A stretch of 19,803 nt of DNA from an uncultured Bacilli bacterium (GCA_944351315.1 CALVPL010000127.1:1-19803); one strand, 5' to 3'. Positions 1 to 7,991 are shown, counted from the first letter of the stretch. Notes: generated by a model not told the origin, from the letters alone. Made by a program: numbers and translations.

Positions 1-120
1 GTTCCACACTTCCTTTAGCCCCAACATCACTGTTGATGCGTTGTGCTTCTCTAACACTTCGTTGATACCTACGCGTGTAAGGGACTTTCACCCTCTAGCT
101 ATATGCCATGCACGGCACAC
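1..120 (-). mobile_element. Group II intron, 5' end (domain I start), runs off the left edge
   Basis: Read on the minus strand from position 120, the sequence opens with GTGTGCCGTGCATGG and soon carries GAGGGTGAAAGTCCC. This is the GUGYG 5' splice boundary and the conserved early domain I segment of bacterial group II introns. No coding sequence is visible because the intron continues past position 1; its maturase/reverse transcriptase, if any, lies outside. The boundary falls directly after the U-tract of the terminator that ends the rluB operon. Insertion just past intrinsic terminators is known for class C introns, but the class cannot be set from 120 bases. Confidence 0.8.
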
Positions 121-150
121 AACAAAATAAACTTGCTTTTAATGGCAAGT
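121..150 (-). terminator. Intrinsic terminator of the rluB operon
   Basis: A 6-bp perfect stem, ACTTGC/GCAAGT (131-136 with 145-150), has an 8-nt loop. On the minus strand it is followed by an interrupted T-tract (TTATTTTGTT, 130-121), a few bases after the rluB stop. On the plus strand the same stem is followed by a run of T, so it could also stop plus-strand transcripts coming from the left. The intron boundary is at the end of the T-tract. Confidence 0.75.
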
Positions 151-154
151 TTTT

Positions 155-865
155 TTATTTTAACGAATACAATTTCTTTACTTCTTTAATAGTTAAAGGC
201 CGAGCTTCCCCCTTCTTCAACCCATCTAAAGTCAAAAAAGCATAACTTTCTCTTTTTAATTCAAGAACTTTATGATCTAAAGAAGCCATCATTCTTTTTA
301 CAATATGATTTCTTCCTTCAACAATCCCTAAACGAATAATACTCGTTTTATTTTCAGAATTTGTTTTTACGACTTTAAAATAAGTAGGAACAACCTTACG
401 CCCATCAATAACAAGTCCTTTTTTTATTTGTTGAACTTCAAAACCAGTGAGAATTCCTTGAATTTTAGCTCGATAAATTTTTTCAACTTCATGAGAAGGA
501 TGAGTTAAAATATTAGTAAGTTCTCCATCGTTAGTCAACAATAATAATCCCGTGGTATCATAATCTAAACGCCCTACTGGATAAAGACGATTTTTAGAAG
601 GAATAAGAGAGACCACTGTAGTTCTTCCCTTATCATCCGAAACACTAGAAATTGTTTTTTCTGGTTTATAAAGAAGAAAATATTCCTTTTCTTCACGAGT
701 TAAAACTTGATTTAAAATAGTTATTTCATCTTCTTTTTTTACTTTAGTTCCAAGCTCTTTGACAACAACACCATTTACCTTTACTTGACCAGTAAGAATA
801 TACTCTTCAGCCTTACGTCGCGAACAAAAACCAGAGTTAGCAATCACTTTTTGTAACCGTTCCAT
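155..865 (-). CDS. rluB: RluB/RsuA-family 23S rRNA pseudouridine synthase
   Basis: The product is a 236-aa RsuA/RluB-family pseudouridine synthase, which isomerises a specific uridine in rRNA, most likely in 23S rRNA helix 80 if it is a true RluB. The N-terminus (about residues 2-50) is an S4 RNA-binding domain (RLQKVIANSGFCSRRKAE). The catalytic motif GRLDYDTTGLLLL begins at residue 98, with D101 as the catalytic aspartate, and the later EGRNHIVKRM segment is typical of the family. Length is normal. AAAGGAG precedes the ATG at 865. It is the last gene of the operon, 18 bp after the RluA-type gene. RluB is preferred over RsuA from similarity to Firmicute RluB proteins; specificity is inferred. 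Confidence 0.9.
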   Translation of the reverse strand: MERLQKVIANSGFCSRRKAEEYILTGQVKVNGVVVKELGTKVKKEDEITILNQVLTREEKEYFLLYKPEKTISSVSDDKGRTTVVSLIPSKNRLYPVGRLDYDTTGLLLLTNDGELTNILTHPSHEVEKIYRAKIQGILTGFEVQQIKKGLVIDGRKVVPTYFKVVKTNSENKTSIIRLGIVEGRNHIVKRMMASLDHKVLELKRESYAFLTLDGLKKGEARPLTIKEVKKLYSLK

Positions 866-883
866 AAAAGTCTCCTTTCAATT

Positions 884-1555
884 TTAGTTAGATTCTTCAA
901 ACATTTTTAAAAATTCCCTAGGAATCTTTGTTTGAATATGCAATTCTTTTTTTATTGGCGGAACTATCAGATCCAATTTTACAGCATGAAGACCCAATCT
1001 CCCTAAAGGATTTTTTAAAGAACCATACTTCTTATCCCCAATAATAGGATGATGTAAGCCTTTTAAATGTACTCGTATTTGATTTTTACGACCTGTTCCA
1101 ATCCAAATTTTTAATAACGAATATTTATTTGTTTGTTTTAAAACCTCATAATGCGTAATAGCTAATACTCCTTTACTAGCATCTGTAGTTTCATGAACAT
1201 ATAATCGCTTGTCCTCATATAAATAATTTTTTATCGTTCCAGCTTTCTTTTCCATTTTTCCTTCAACCACTGCAATATATTCACGATTTTTAGCCCAATC
1301 TGCCCAATGATTTTGAATTTCTTTTTTTAATCTTTCATCTTTAGCAAAAAGAACAATCCCAGAAGTATCCTTATCTAAACGATTCACAATAAAGACTTTA
1401 TTCTTAGGATGCTGTTTTTTAACATAAGCACTAACCTCTTGATATAACGTATGATTTTTTTCTTTTTCAGTACCAACAGTAAGTAACTTAGAAGGTTTAG
1501 AAACAATTAACAAATTTTTATCTTCATAAAGAAGGTCCAGTTTTTTCTTTTTCAT
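884..1555 (-). CDS. RluA-family RNA pseudouridine synthase
   Basis: The product is a 223-aa pseudouridine synthase of the RluA/RluD family acting on rRNA or tRNA; the exact target is not visible. The signature is NRLDKDTSGIVLF around residue 58, with D61 as the catalytic aspartate; GRKNQIRVHL and the HPIIGDKKYG segment follow, as in the family. There is no S4 domain, so it is a short RluA-like form. The start is ATG 1555 with AAGGAG six bases upstream; a TTG 15 bases further up lies before the Shine-Dalgarno and is unlikely. The 5' end overlaps the 3' end of the upstream gene by 32 bp, which suggests translational coupling. Two different pseudouridine synthases in tandem imply one transcript for rRNA maturation functions. 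Confidence 0.88.
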   Translation of the reverse strand: MKKKKLDLLYEDKNLLIVSKPSKLLTVGTEKEKNHTLYQEVSAYVKKQHPKNKVFIVNRLDKDTSGIVLFAKDERLKKEIQNHWADWAKNREYIAVVEGKMEKKAGTIKNYLYEDKRLYVHETTDASKGVLAITHYEVLKQTNKYSLLKIWIGTGRKNQIRVHLKGLHHPIIGDKKYGSLKNPLGRLGLHAVKLDLIVPPIKKELHIQTKIPREFLKMFEESN

Positions 1556-2759
1556 ACAAAACTCCTTCAATTTGATATTCTTTCACCACTCCATTAACTT
1601 GGGTTTGCAAATTCAAAACTTCTCCAGGATATAAATAGCTACAAATATTTTTCAAGTAATTTTCATCATCTACTCCATTCATTCCTTGAAATAAAAGATC
1701 ATATGGGGTATCTTTTTTAACCCGAGTTCTTCCCCAATTATATCCAAAAACACCTCTAATTAAATCTTCATCTTCCAAAATTAAAAACTGTAAATAAGCA
1801 CTACCAATACGAATACTTAAATCGGCATTTTGACAAACTTCATTAAAATGATAAAACTGCCAAGGCTCACCACTTTCATAAAGTTCTATAGCCATTTGTA
1901 TTTTTTGACGATCTTCTAAAGAAAAACTAGATAGATCCATATTTTTTAAAGAAGAAATATCCATTCCATCACAACATTTGGGAAGAATACAAATATAATC
2001 CATTCCTATTTGTTCATGATTTTCCCATACTGGAACACTTATTCCTTCTCCGCACAATGCACTGGTAATTTGAGCAACATTTTGATAATTAGCAGCTTCG
2101 ACATCAGAACTTCGTTCTTGCGTAAACAACAAAACCATAAAAGTATAATCCAAATTATATCGATCTGCATATTTTTTTATAGAATTTCCAAAAACTGTCT
2201 CTGTTTCAGTTCGTTTTTGATAATCAAGTTCATTCATTTCTTTCACTGGAACTTGAACAGAAATAACTGGAAGGCTTGGTTCTGTTACAGAATCTTTTAG
2301 TTCATCTTTTTCAAAAGAATCTATTTCTAAAGTTTCAATAGTAGGTTCAGGAATTTCAGTAACAATCTGTGGTTGTACAAAAGAATTCTCTTCTTTCATT
2401 TCTAATTGATTTATGGCCAGCAAAAGCACAGAAGTAAGTCCTAAAACTTTCCAAATCGGGGCTGTATTTTGCAATAGATGAACACGACCATGATTAGATT
2501 TGAAAGATTTTTCTCGAGGTCTTTTTGCAATAGTTTCCACAACAATTCCATCTTTTTTCTCTTTCAATTCATAAAAATATATCTTAGGTTCTTGATCATG
2601 ATCATGAATAGTGTAAGCAAGCTTTTTAGAACCAATTAATATTTGTTTATGAAGAGTATCAATCTCGACATTTCCTTCATGAAAAAGTTCAAAATAATTT
2701 CTTTTTAAAGTTTCAAGAAGCAATTTTCTTTCTTGTTCTGCCAACTTTTCTTTATTCAT
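1524..2759 (-). CDS. Membrane-anchored lytic transglycosylase-like protein
   Basis: This is a 411-aa protein with a cytoplasmic N-terminal part (1-100), one hydrophobic segment (about 103-117, IWKVLGLTSVLLLAI), an acidic Glu/Pro-rich linker (about 120-180) and a C-terminal domain predicted to be outside the cell. The C-terminal domain follows the SLT lysozyme-like pattern: FTQERSS with candidate catalytic E215, NVAQIT where SLT proteins have a GLMQI-like stretch, IRIGSAYLQFL, and FGYNWG where SLT proteins have AYNAG. A role in peptidoglycan cleavage is inferred from this pattern and needs a profile search. Start ATG 2759 lies one base past the DUF1292 stop, with GAGG nine bases upstream. An upstream in-frame ATG (2774) is less well placed. 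Two extra cysteine-rich stretches (CGEG, KCCDG) are of unknown meaning. Confidence 0.6.
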   Translation of the reverse strand: MNKEKLAEQERKLLLETLKRNYFELFHEGNVEIDTLHKQILIGSKKLAYTIHDHDQEPKIYFYELKEKKDGIVVETIAKRPREKSFKSNHGRVHLLQNTAPIWKVLGLTSVLLLAINQLEMKEENSFVQPQIVTEIPEPTIETLEIDSFEKDELKDSVTEPSLPVISVQVPVKEMNELDYQKRTETETVFGNSIKKYADRYNLDYTFMVLLFTQERSSDVEAANYQNVAQITSALCGEGISVPVWENHEQIGMDYICILPKCCDGMDISSLKNMDLSSFSLEDRQKIQMAIELYESGEPWQFYHFNEVCQNADLSIRIGSAYLQFLILEDEDLIRGVFGYNWGRTRVKKDTPYDLLFQGMNGVDDENYLKNICSYLYPGEVLNLQTQVNGVVKEYQIEGVLYEKEKTGPSL

Positions 2760-2760
2760 C

Positions 2761-2994
2761 TTACATTTCCTCATTTAAAAGATTGGCAACTTCTTCTAAC
2801 TCTTCAGAAGAAACATCATTCAATGTATTAGATTCATCTGCTGGATCATACGCTGAAACATACATCTCATCACTCTCGTCATTCACATATTCATACACTA
2901 AATAGTATTTTTTTGTTTTTTCAGAATAAAGACTAGTAATAACTTGACACTCTACACTACCTGTATCAGTATCTAGAAAAAAAGTATCATTCAT
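2761..2994 (-). CDS. DUF1292 (YrzB-like) small acidic protein
   Basis: The product is a 77-aa, strongly acidic protein with no cysteine pair or membrane segment apart from C16. The layout ECQVITSLYSEKTKKYYLVYEY followed by an acidic stretch matches DUF1292, a small family common in Firmicutes with no established biochemical role. The start ATG overlaps the end of the upstream PLP-enzyme gene by 8 bp, with GGAAGAGG just upstream, and the stop is one base from the next start, so translation is probably coupled throughout. DUF1292 assignment is by recognition of sequence pattern; function is unknown. Confidence 0.75.
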   Translation of the reverse strand: MNDTFFLDTDTGSVECQVITSLYSEKTKKYYLVYEYVNDESDEMYVSAYDPADESNTLNDVSSEELEEVANLLNEEM

Positions 2995-4258
2995 GAACCT
3001 CTTCCTTTCTTTTTTTTATGATTTCATTTACAGCCTTCAAAACACCAATTTTTCCAGACTCATAAGTAATTCCTCCTTGTTGATAAGCCATATAAGGTTC
3101 TCTTAATGGGCCATCACAAGAAAGTTCAATACTAGATCCTTGAATAAAAGCACCAGCAGCCATAATCACCGGATCTTTATATCCAGGCATATCAACTGGA
3201 ATAGGTTTTACAAAAGAATCAATAGGACTTCCACTTTGAATTCCTTCACAATAAGAAATTAAATCAGCAGGATTTCCAAAAGCGATAGTTTGCACAATAT
3301 CTACTCGATTTTCTAAAGGTTCTGGATCAACAATATATCCTAGTTCTTTTAATAAAGCACTAGCTAAAATACTTGTCTTTAAAGCACTACTAACAACTTG
3401 AGGAGCTAAAAAAAGTCCTTCTAAAAATTGCCGATTTATTCCCAGACTAGGTCCCACTTCCTTACCTTCACCAGGTAAAGTCAGCGATTCAGCAACAAGT
3501 TTTATTAATTCTTTTTTTCCAACTACATAACCTCCATTCGGAGCTAAACCACCACCTAAGTTTTTAATTAAAGAGCCAACTACAACATCCGCACCAACTT
3601 CACTCGGTTCTTTATCCGAAACAAATTCACAATAACAATTATCTACCATAATAAGAATATTAGAATCCACTTCTTTAATTTTTTTAATAATTCGTTCACA
3701 CTTTTGAATAGACAAACTTTTTCTACTTGAATACCCTCGGCTTCGTTGAATCTCAATTAATTTTACTTGATGATTTCGAATAAACTCAAGAATTTTCTCA
3801 TCATCAAAATCATCATTTTTTAAAGGAATTTCAGCATAAGAAATACCAAAACTTTTTAAAGAACTTGGATTTTCCTCTATTCCAATCACTTCATGTAAAG
3901 TATCATAAGGAGTACCACTTATAGATAACAACAAGTCATTTGGCCGCAACAACCCAAATAAAGTTTTAGCAAGAGCATGAGATCCAGAAACAAACTGAGT
4001 TCTTACTAAAGCATCCTCCGTTTTAAAAATAGTGGCATAAACTTTCTCGATAGTATCACGACCTATATCATCATACCCATACCCAGTCGTCTGCGAAAAA
4101 TGAGCTTCACTAACATGATTTAACCAAAAAGCTTGTAAAACCTTCGCCGTATTAAGTTCACATATTTCTTCAATTTTCGCAAATACATTTTGTAAATCTG
4201 GAAGAATCTTTTCATAAAGTGCCCAAGTCTCCGGTTCTAAATTTATATATTCTTTCAT
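2987..4258 (-). CDS. ynbB: Methionine gamma-lyase-like PLP enzyme (YnbB / 'aluminium resistance' family)
   Basis: A 423-aa fold-type I PLP enzyme of the Cys/Met metabolism-related family that is often annotated as methionine gamma-lyase family or aluminium resistance protein (B. subtilis YnbB). The Schiff-base lysine is K232 in SLIKNLGGGLAPNGGY, and D206 in MVDNCYCEF is the likely PLP-ring aspartate. The N-terminal TGYGYDD and the FVSGSHALAK cofactor-phosphate region are intact. Length is normal. The true substrate of this family is poorly known; a sulfur amino acid is only a guess. Start ATG 4258 overlaps the SDR stop by 4 bp (ATGA), and the 3' end overlaps the DUF1292 gene by 8 bp. Confidence 0.88.
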   Translation of the reverse strand: MKEYINLEPETWALYEKILPDLQNVFAKIEEICELNTAKVLQAFWLNHVSEAHFSQTTGYGYDDIGRDTIEKVYATIFKTEDALVRTQFVSGSHALAKTLFGLLRPNDLLLSISGTPYDTLHEVIGIEENPSSLKSFGISYAEIPLKNDDFDDEKILEFIRNHQVKLIEIQRSRGYSSRKSLSIQKCERIIKKIKEVDSNILIMVDNCYCEFVSDKEPSEVGADVVVGSLIKNLGGGLAPNGGYVVGKKELIKLVAESLTLPGEGKEVGPSLGINRQFLEGLFLAPQVVSSALKTSILASALLKELGYIVDPEPLENRVDIVQTIAFGNPADLISYCEGIQSGSPIDSFVKPIPVDMPGYKDPVIMAAGAFIQGSSIELSCDGPLREPYMAYQQGGITYESGKIGVLKAVNEIIKKRKEEVHE

Positions 4259-4926
4259 TTTTGTATCACTTTCACCTTTCCAGTTTCCTTAGAATTAATC
4301 ATTTTTAAAATTTCATCTACTGCTCGATCTAAAGAAACAAACGAAATAAACTTTTTCATATCTTCAGGTATATCATTCATTGGAGTATCTAACCATCCGA
4401 AAAGTAAAGTATTAATATGAGCATTTGGATATTCCAATGCAAAATCCTTAGCTAAAATATTAAGACCACTTTTAGAAACATCATATTCCATCGTTCTAGG
4501 ATCATATTTATCTAAAGTATTATCAGATGAAATATTTACTATTGCTCCACTTCGTTCATTAATTTCATTTCCAAACAATTTCATGAGCAAAAAAGGAGCC
4601 AATGTATTTAAAGAAAAAACATTTAAAAAAGTCGAAAAATCCTTTTTATCCAAATCACTCACATGATCAATCGCAGCATTATTAATTAAAACATCAAGGA
4701 ATATATTCTTATTTTTCAAAAACTTTTGAATTTTATAAATCTCTTCTTCATTTCGTAAATCCGCCTGAATACAAATCGTTTGATCAGGATATTCCTGATG
4801 TAACTTCAAAACTTCAGAAGCATTTTGATAATAATGTAAAATAACAAAATAATTTTCTTCAAGTAATTTTTTAGCCAAATGAAGTCCTAATCCTCCAGAT
4901 GCTCCAGAAAGCAAAATATTTTTCAT
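4255..4926 (-). CDS. SDR-family NAD(P)-dependent oxidoreductase
   Basis: A 223-aa classical short-chain dehydrogenase/reductase. The nucleotide-binding glycine motif is GASGGLG (residues 8-14), the stabilising NNAA is at 82-85, the catalytic serine lies in NISSD (133-134), and the catalytic pair is Y148 and K152 in YDVSK. The C-terminal region is short, so substrate binding is probably limited to a small molecule; the substrate cannot be read from sequence. Both ends overlap neighbours by 4 bp (ATGA), a strong sign of a single operon with the ArsC/Spx-like gene upstream and the PLP enzyme downstream. Confidence 0.87.
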   Translation of the reverse strand: MKNILLSGASGGLGLHLAKKLLEENYFVILHYYQNASEVLKLHQEYPDQTICIQADLRNEEEIYKIQKFLKNKNIFLDVLINNAAIDHVSDLDKKDFSTFLNVFSLNTLAPFLLMKLFGNEINERSGAIVNISSDNTLDKYDPRTMEYDVSKSGLNILAKDFALEYPNAHINTLLFGWLDTPMNDIPEDMKKFISFVSLDRAVDEILKMINSKETGKVKVIQK

Positions 4927-5273
4927 AAAAGTTCCTCATATTCCCGTTCTTTAAAACCTACAAACACTTTATTTTCAGTTACTAAAATAGGTCTTTTTAC
5001 TAACATTCCATTAGAACTTAACATATCAATTTTCTCTTCATCAGTCATATTAGGAAGTTTTTCTTTTAAATGCAATTCTTTATAAATTAAACCACTAGTA
5101 TTAAAAAATTTTTGAACAGGTAAATTAGATTTTTCAATCCATTCTTTTAATTCTTCACTTGTAGGATTATCATTTTTAATATCCCGTTCTTTAAACATTA
5201 TTTGATGATTTTCCAAAAATTTTCTTGCCTTTTGACAAGTACTACATTTTGAATAACATATAAAAAGATTCAT
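4923..5273 (-). CDS. ArsC/Spx-family thioredoxin-fold protein
   Basis: This 116-aa protein of the ArsC/Spx/YffB family has a thioredoxin-like fold. The redox motif is C10-S-T-C13 followed by QKARKFL, and the MLVKRPILV segment near residue 92 is the family's conserved substrate/anion-site region. It could be a glutathione- or thioredoxin-linked reductase (YusI/YffB-like) or an Spx-like regulator that binds RNA polymerase. The sequence alone does not separate these. It is the first gene of the operon; start ATG 5273 has GAGGTGG upstream and a good sigma-A promoter 22 bp further up. An arsenate-specific role is not supported by neighbours. Confidence 0.82.
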   Translation of the reverse strand: MNLFICYSKCSTCQKARKFLENHQIMFKERDIKNDNPTSEELKEWIEKSNLPVQKFFNTSGLIYKELHLKEKLPNMTDEEKIDMLSSNGMLVKRPILVTENKVFVGFKEREYEELL

Positions 5274-5294
5274 GTTTTACCACCTCATGAATCT

Positions 5295-5323
5295 ATTATA
5301 AAGGAAAAAGAACCTGAAAGCAA
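5295..5323 (-). promoter_or_regulatory. Sigma-A-type promoter of the arsC/spx-like to rluB operon
   Basis: On the minus strand, -35 TTGCTT (5323-5318) and -10 TATAAT (5300-5295) are separated by 17 bp, placing a start about 15 bases upstream of the first gene's ATG. It is the only clear promoter ahead of the seven overlapping genes. The CRISPR array ends about 50 bp upstream on the same strand without a strong terminator between them. Confidence 0.7.
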
Positions 5324-5374
5324 ATTAATAAGAAAAAAAGAAATCTTTCATAAAAAAACTAAAATAATAGCTTA

Positions 5375-6730
5375 GAAAGTTATAAATTAAATTACACAGG
5401 ATTCTAAAACGACTTAGGTTGGAGTAGTTCTTACACAGAGGTTTTCAACTACCTAAATTACACAGGATCCTAAAACGGAAGTATTGATAAAAAAAGAAGA
5501 ATTAACGTTTTCAACTACCTAAATTACACAGGATCCTAAAACGCTACTGCTCCATCAACCATAACTAAATAAGTTTTCAACTACCTAAATTACACAGGAT
5601 CCTAAAACACTGGAGTAAAATCATGGGGAAACTATGTTGTTTTCAACTACCTAAATTACACAGGATCCTAAAACATTACAAAATTGAAAATGGAAATTTA
5701 ACAAGTTTTCAACTACCTAAATTACACAGGATCCTAAAACTAACAGCAACAAACGGAGAATTTACTGGAAGTTTTCAACTACCTAAATTACACAGGATCC
5801 TAAAACTCTTTCGCTTTCAATTTTCTTTTGCTTAGCGTTTTCAACTACCTAAATTACACAGGATCCTAAAACTTCCAATATTTTTTATTCACACCTCATC
5901 ACGTTTTCAACTACCTAAATTACACAGGATCCTAAAACGTGATTCAATTTATATGTTATACAGAAAAAGTTTTCAACTACCTAAATTACACAGGATCCTA
6001 AAACATAGAAAGTCAAATGTTTAAAAACAATAGTGTTTTCAACTACCTAAATTACACAGGATCCTAAAACCGCTTTACAAGAACGTATGAATATAAGAGC
6101 GTTTTCAACTACCTAAATTACACAGGATCCTAAAACTTATCGTTCCCCTCTTCATCTACATCTTTAGTTTTCAACTACCTAAATTACACAGGATCCTAAA
6201 ACTGATGTAACAGGTGAAGTTACGGAAAATGTGTTTTCAACTACCTAAATTACACAGGATCCTAAAACATATGTATTTAGAATTAGATAAAAAGACAAGT
6301 TTTCAACTACCTAAATTACACAGGATCCTAAAACTAGTTATCGTTAAATAAAATATTTGAAATTGTTTTCAACTACCTAAATTACACAGGATCCTAAAAC
6401 TAATCAGTAATATAACAACCAACTAATTTAGTTTTCAACTACCTAAATTACACAGGATCCTAAAACACATGGGTTAATCCTAAATATCAAAATAAAGTTT
6501 TCAACTACCTAAATTACACAGGATCCTAAAACTCGGCTAGTGATGTTGCTCTTATTACAAGAGTTTTCAACTACCTAAATTACACAGGATACTAAAACAA
6601 CATTGAATTGGGCGGTTCTAAAACTAAAGTTTTCAACTACCTAAATTACACAGGATCCTAAAACACAAGGACGATTTTATCGAGGAAGTTTTTAGTTTTC
6701 AACTACCTAAATTACACAGGATCCTAAAAC
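5375..6730 (-). CRISPR. Type II-A CRISPR array, 21 repeats / 20 spacers
   Basis: There are 21 copies of a 36-bp repeat with starts every 66 bp (5375, 5441 ... 6629, 6695), so all 20 spacers are exactly 30 bp. In the minus orientation the repeat begins GTTTTAGGATCC and ends GTAGTTGAAAAC, the usual type II-A pattern, and the tracrRNA terminator on that strand confirms the direction. The terminal copy 5375-5410 is degenerate over its first 12 plus-strand bases and has ATT for ATC, marking the distal (oldest) end. The third repeat from the leader (6563-6598) has a single change (GATACT for GATCCT). The leader-proximal repeat is 6695-6730. No two spacers looked alike by eye, and spacer targets were not searched. 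Confidence 0.99.
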
Positions 6731-6767
6731 CTATAGAAATTATATCATATTTTTTTAAATTTGTTCT
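6731..6767 (-). promoter_or_regulatory. CRISPR leader with extended -10 promoter
   Basis: Only 24 bp separate the csn2 stop from the first repeat. On the minus strand this gap holds TGATATAAT (6747-6739), an extended -10 box. The -35-like AGAACA (6767-6762) is poor and lies inside the csn2 3' end. The predicted start is about 6732, practically at the first repeat. The leader signals for spacer integration must therefore lie in these few bases and the end of csn2. Confidence 0.65.
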
Positions 6768-7645
6768 AAAAAAGATTTAACATTGCTTCGAATTTGAAAT
6801 TTTTTCATTATTAACTCTGACTTATAATTAAATATTTTATCTAAAATATTATATGTTATTAAACTAGTTTCATTGAAAACTTCTAATCGTAAGTCTATCA
6901 ATTTACTTTTCCAATATCTCTCTATATAATTCATGATTTCTTCTCTATCAAATTCTACAGGCCAAATACTTTCTAACTTGGTTGCTATAAAATTCAAATC
7001 AAATTCTTTTACTTCTTTATCAAATACCACGTTATATTCTTTCATTTCTTTTTTTAAATTGACATCAAAAAAATAACAAGATTCATATGCATCTATATCT
7101 ATAGAAATTAAACTCGAATCATAAAAAATTATTCCAATTTTATTTACATTTTTTTCTAAATAATTTTTTAAAAGAAAATGAATAATTTCATTAATATTTT
7201 CAAAATTCATTTTTAAATGAAATTCTACTTGAGATAATATAAGTTTTTCTAAATCTTCAGTTATATCATAATCAATACTCATTTTTATTTCTTCCTGAAT
7301 ATTTTTCAAGATATTCTCTAAATCATAATAAATAATATCATTATCTAAAGTTTCAGTTCTAAAAATCTGAGTTAAAATATATTCATAAAATAAAGTTCCT
7401 TTTTTAAAATTCAAATTTTCTAATATTTCAGTTTGATCTGTTAATGTTAATAAAAAGGCATTTTTAGAATCAAGAAGTTTATTTTCTAAAAAAATTTCTA
7501 TATCTTTATTTTTATTTTCAAATACTTGATAAAAATTATTATAAAATTTTAAAAAGGTTAATTTATTTAAAATCAATATAGAATTTTTTTTGCTTATATC
7601 CAACAACAGTTCTTCTTCAGTTGTTTTCATTTTCATAGTTATCAC
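6755..7645 (-). CDS. csn2: Csn2-family type II-A spacer-acquisition protein (long form)
   Basis: A protein of about 296 aa between cas2 and the array, the csn2 position of type II-A loci. The N-terminal two thirds (KKNSILILNKLTFLKFYNNF through NKIGIIFYDSSLIS) follow the layout of Streptococcus Csn2: a beta-rich head, long helices, then a hydrophobic strand. Csn2 forms a ring on DNA ends and works with Cas1-Cas2-Cas9 in adaptation. About 100 further C-terminal residues make it longer than the 220-aa S. pyogenes type; longer Csn2 subfamilies are known. The start chosen is GTG 7645, eight bases after GGAGG; ATG 7636 or 7630 are alternatives with poor spacing. It overlaps cas2 by 29 bp. Family assignment rests on context plus weak similarity. 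Confidence 0.8.
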   Translation of the reverse strand: MITMKMKTTEEELLLDISKKNSILILNKLTFLKFYNNFYQVFENKNKDIEIFLENKLLDSKNAFLLTLTDQTEILENLNFKKGTLFYEYILTQIFRTETLDNDIIYYDLENILKNIQEEIKMSIDYDITEDLEKLILSQVEFHLKMNFENINEIIHFLLKNYLEKNVNKIGIIFYDSSLISIDIDAYESCYFFDVNLKKEMKEYNVVFDKEVKEFDLNFIATKLESIWPVEFDREEIMNYIERYWKSKLIDLRLEVFNETSLITYNILDKIFNYKSELIMKKFQIRSNVKSFLEQI

Positions 7646-7991
7646 AATAATCACCTCCAAAAATCACTAGTTCTTTACCACCCACTAGCATATCAAATTT
7701 ATTCTTATCACCTCTTAAATAAATCATGTCTTGATATTGTTTTTCTGTTATTTTTAGAACAACAATATTTCCTAATTTAGGAACTATTCTTTCTAATTTA
7801 AATAGGTATTGCTTCATTGATGTGTCATTTTGAATGACTTTTGAATAAACAGAATATTGAAGCATATAAAAGCCTAAACGAATAATATCACGATGAAATT
7901 TATTATATATTTTTCGATTTTCCTCATCATAAACTGGTAAATCATAAATTAAAATTAGACGCATTTGTTTGTATAAATTTATATATTGCAT
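7617..7991 (-). CDS. cas2: Cas2 endoribonuclease-fold adaptation protein
   Basis: A 124-aa Cas2 that would bridge two Cas1 dimers in the spacer integrase. The core begins MRLILIYDLPV with the ferredoxin-fold first strand and conserved aspartate, followed by KFHRDIIRLGFYMLQYSVYSK and a C-terminal LVGGKELVIFGG. Start ATG 7991 overlaps the cas1 end by 13 bp. ATG 7964, directly at MRLIL, would give 115 aa and lies 14 bp after the cas1 stop. Neither has a clear Shine-Dalgarno site, so coupling to cas1 translation is likely. S. pyogenes Cas2 also carries a few residues before this core, which supports the longer form. Confidence 0.95.
   Translation of the reverse strand: MQYINLYKQMRLILIYDLPVYDEENRKIYNKFHRDIIRLGFYMLQYSVYSKVIQNDTSMKQYLFKLERIVPKLGNIVVLKITEKQYQDMIYLRGDKNKFDMLVGGKELVIFGGDYCDNYENENN

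Noticed and set aside
4255..5273. Mycoplasma-type genetic code, suggested by low GC
   Set aside because: TGA is used as a stop in ATGA overlaps and tryptophan is encoded by TGG.
5623..5835. Plus-strand reading frame with repeated FQLPKLHRILK
   Set aside because: It is translation of the CRISPR repeats and spacers, with no ribosome-binding site.
5375..6730. Plus-strand transcription of the CRISPR array
   Set aside because: The degenerate repeat, promoter and tracrRNA terminator all fit minus-strand transcription.
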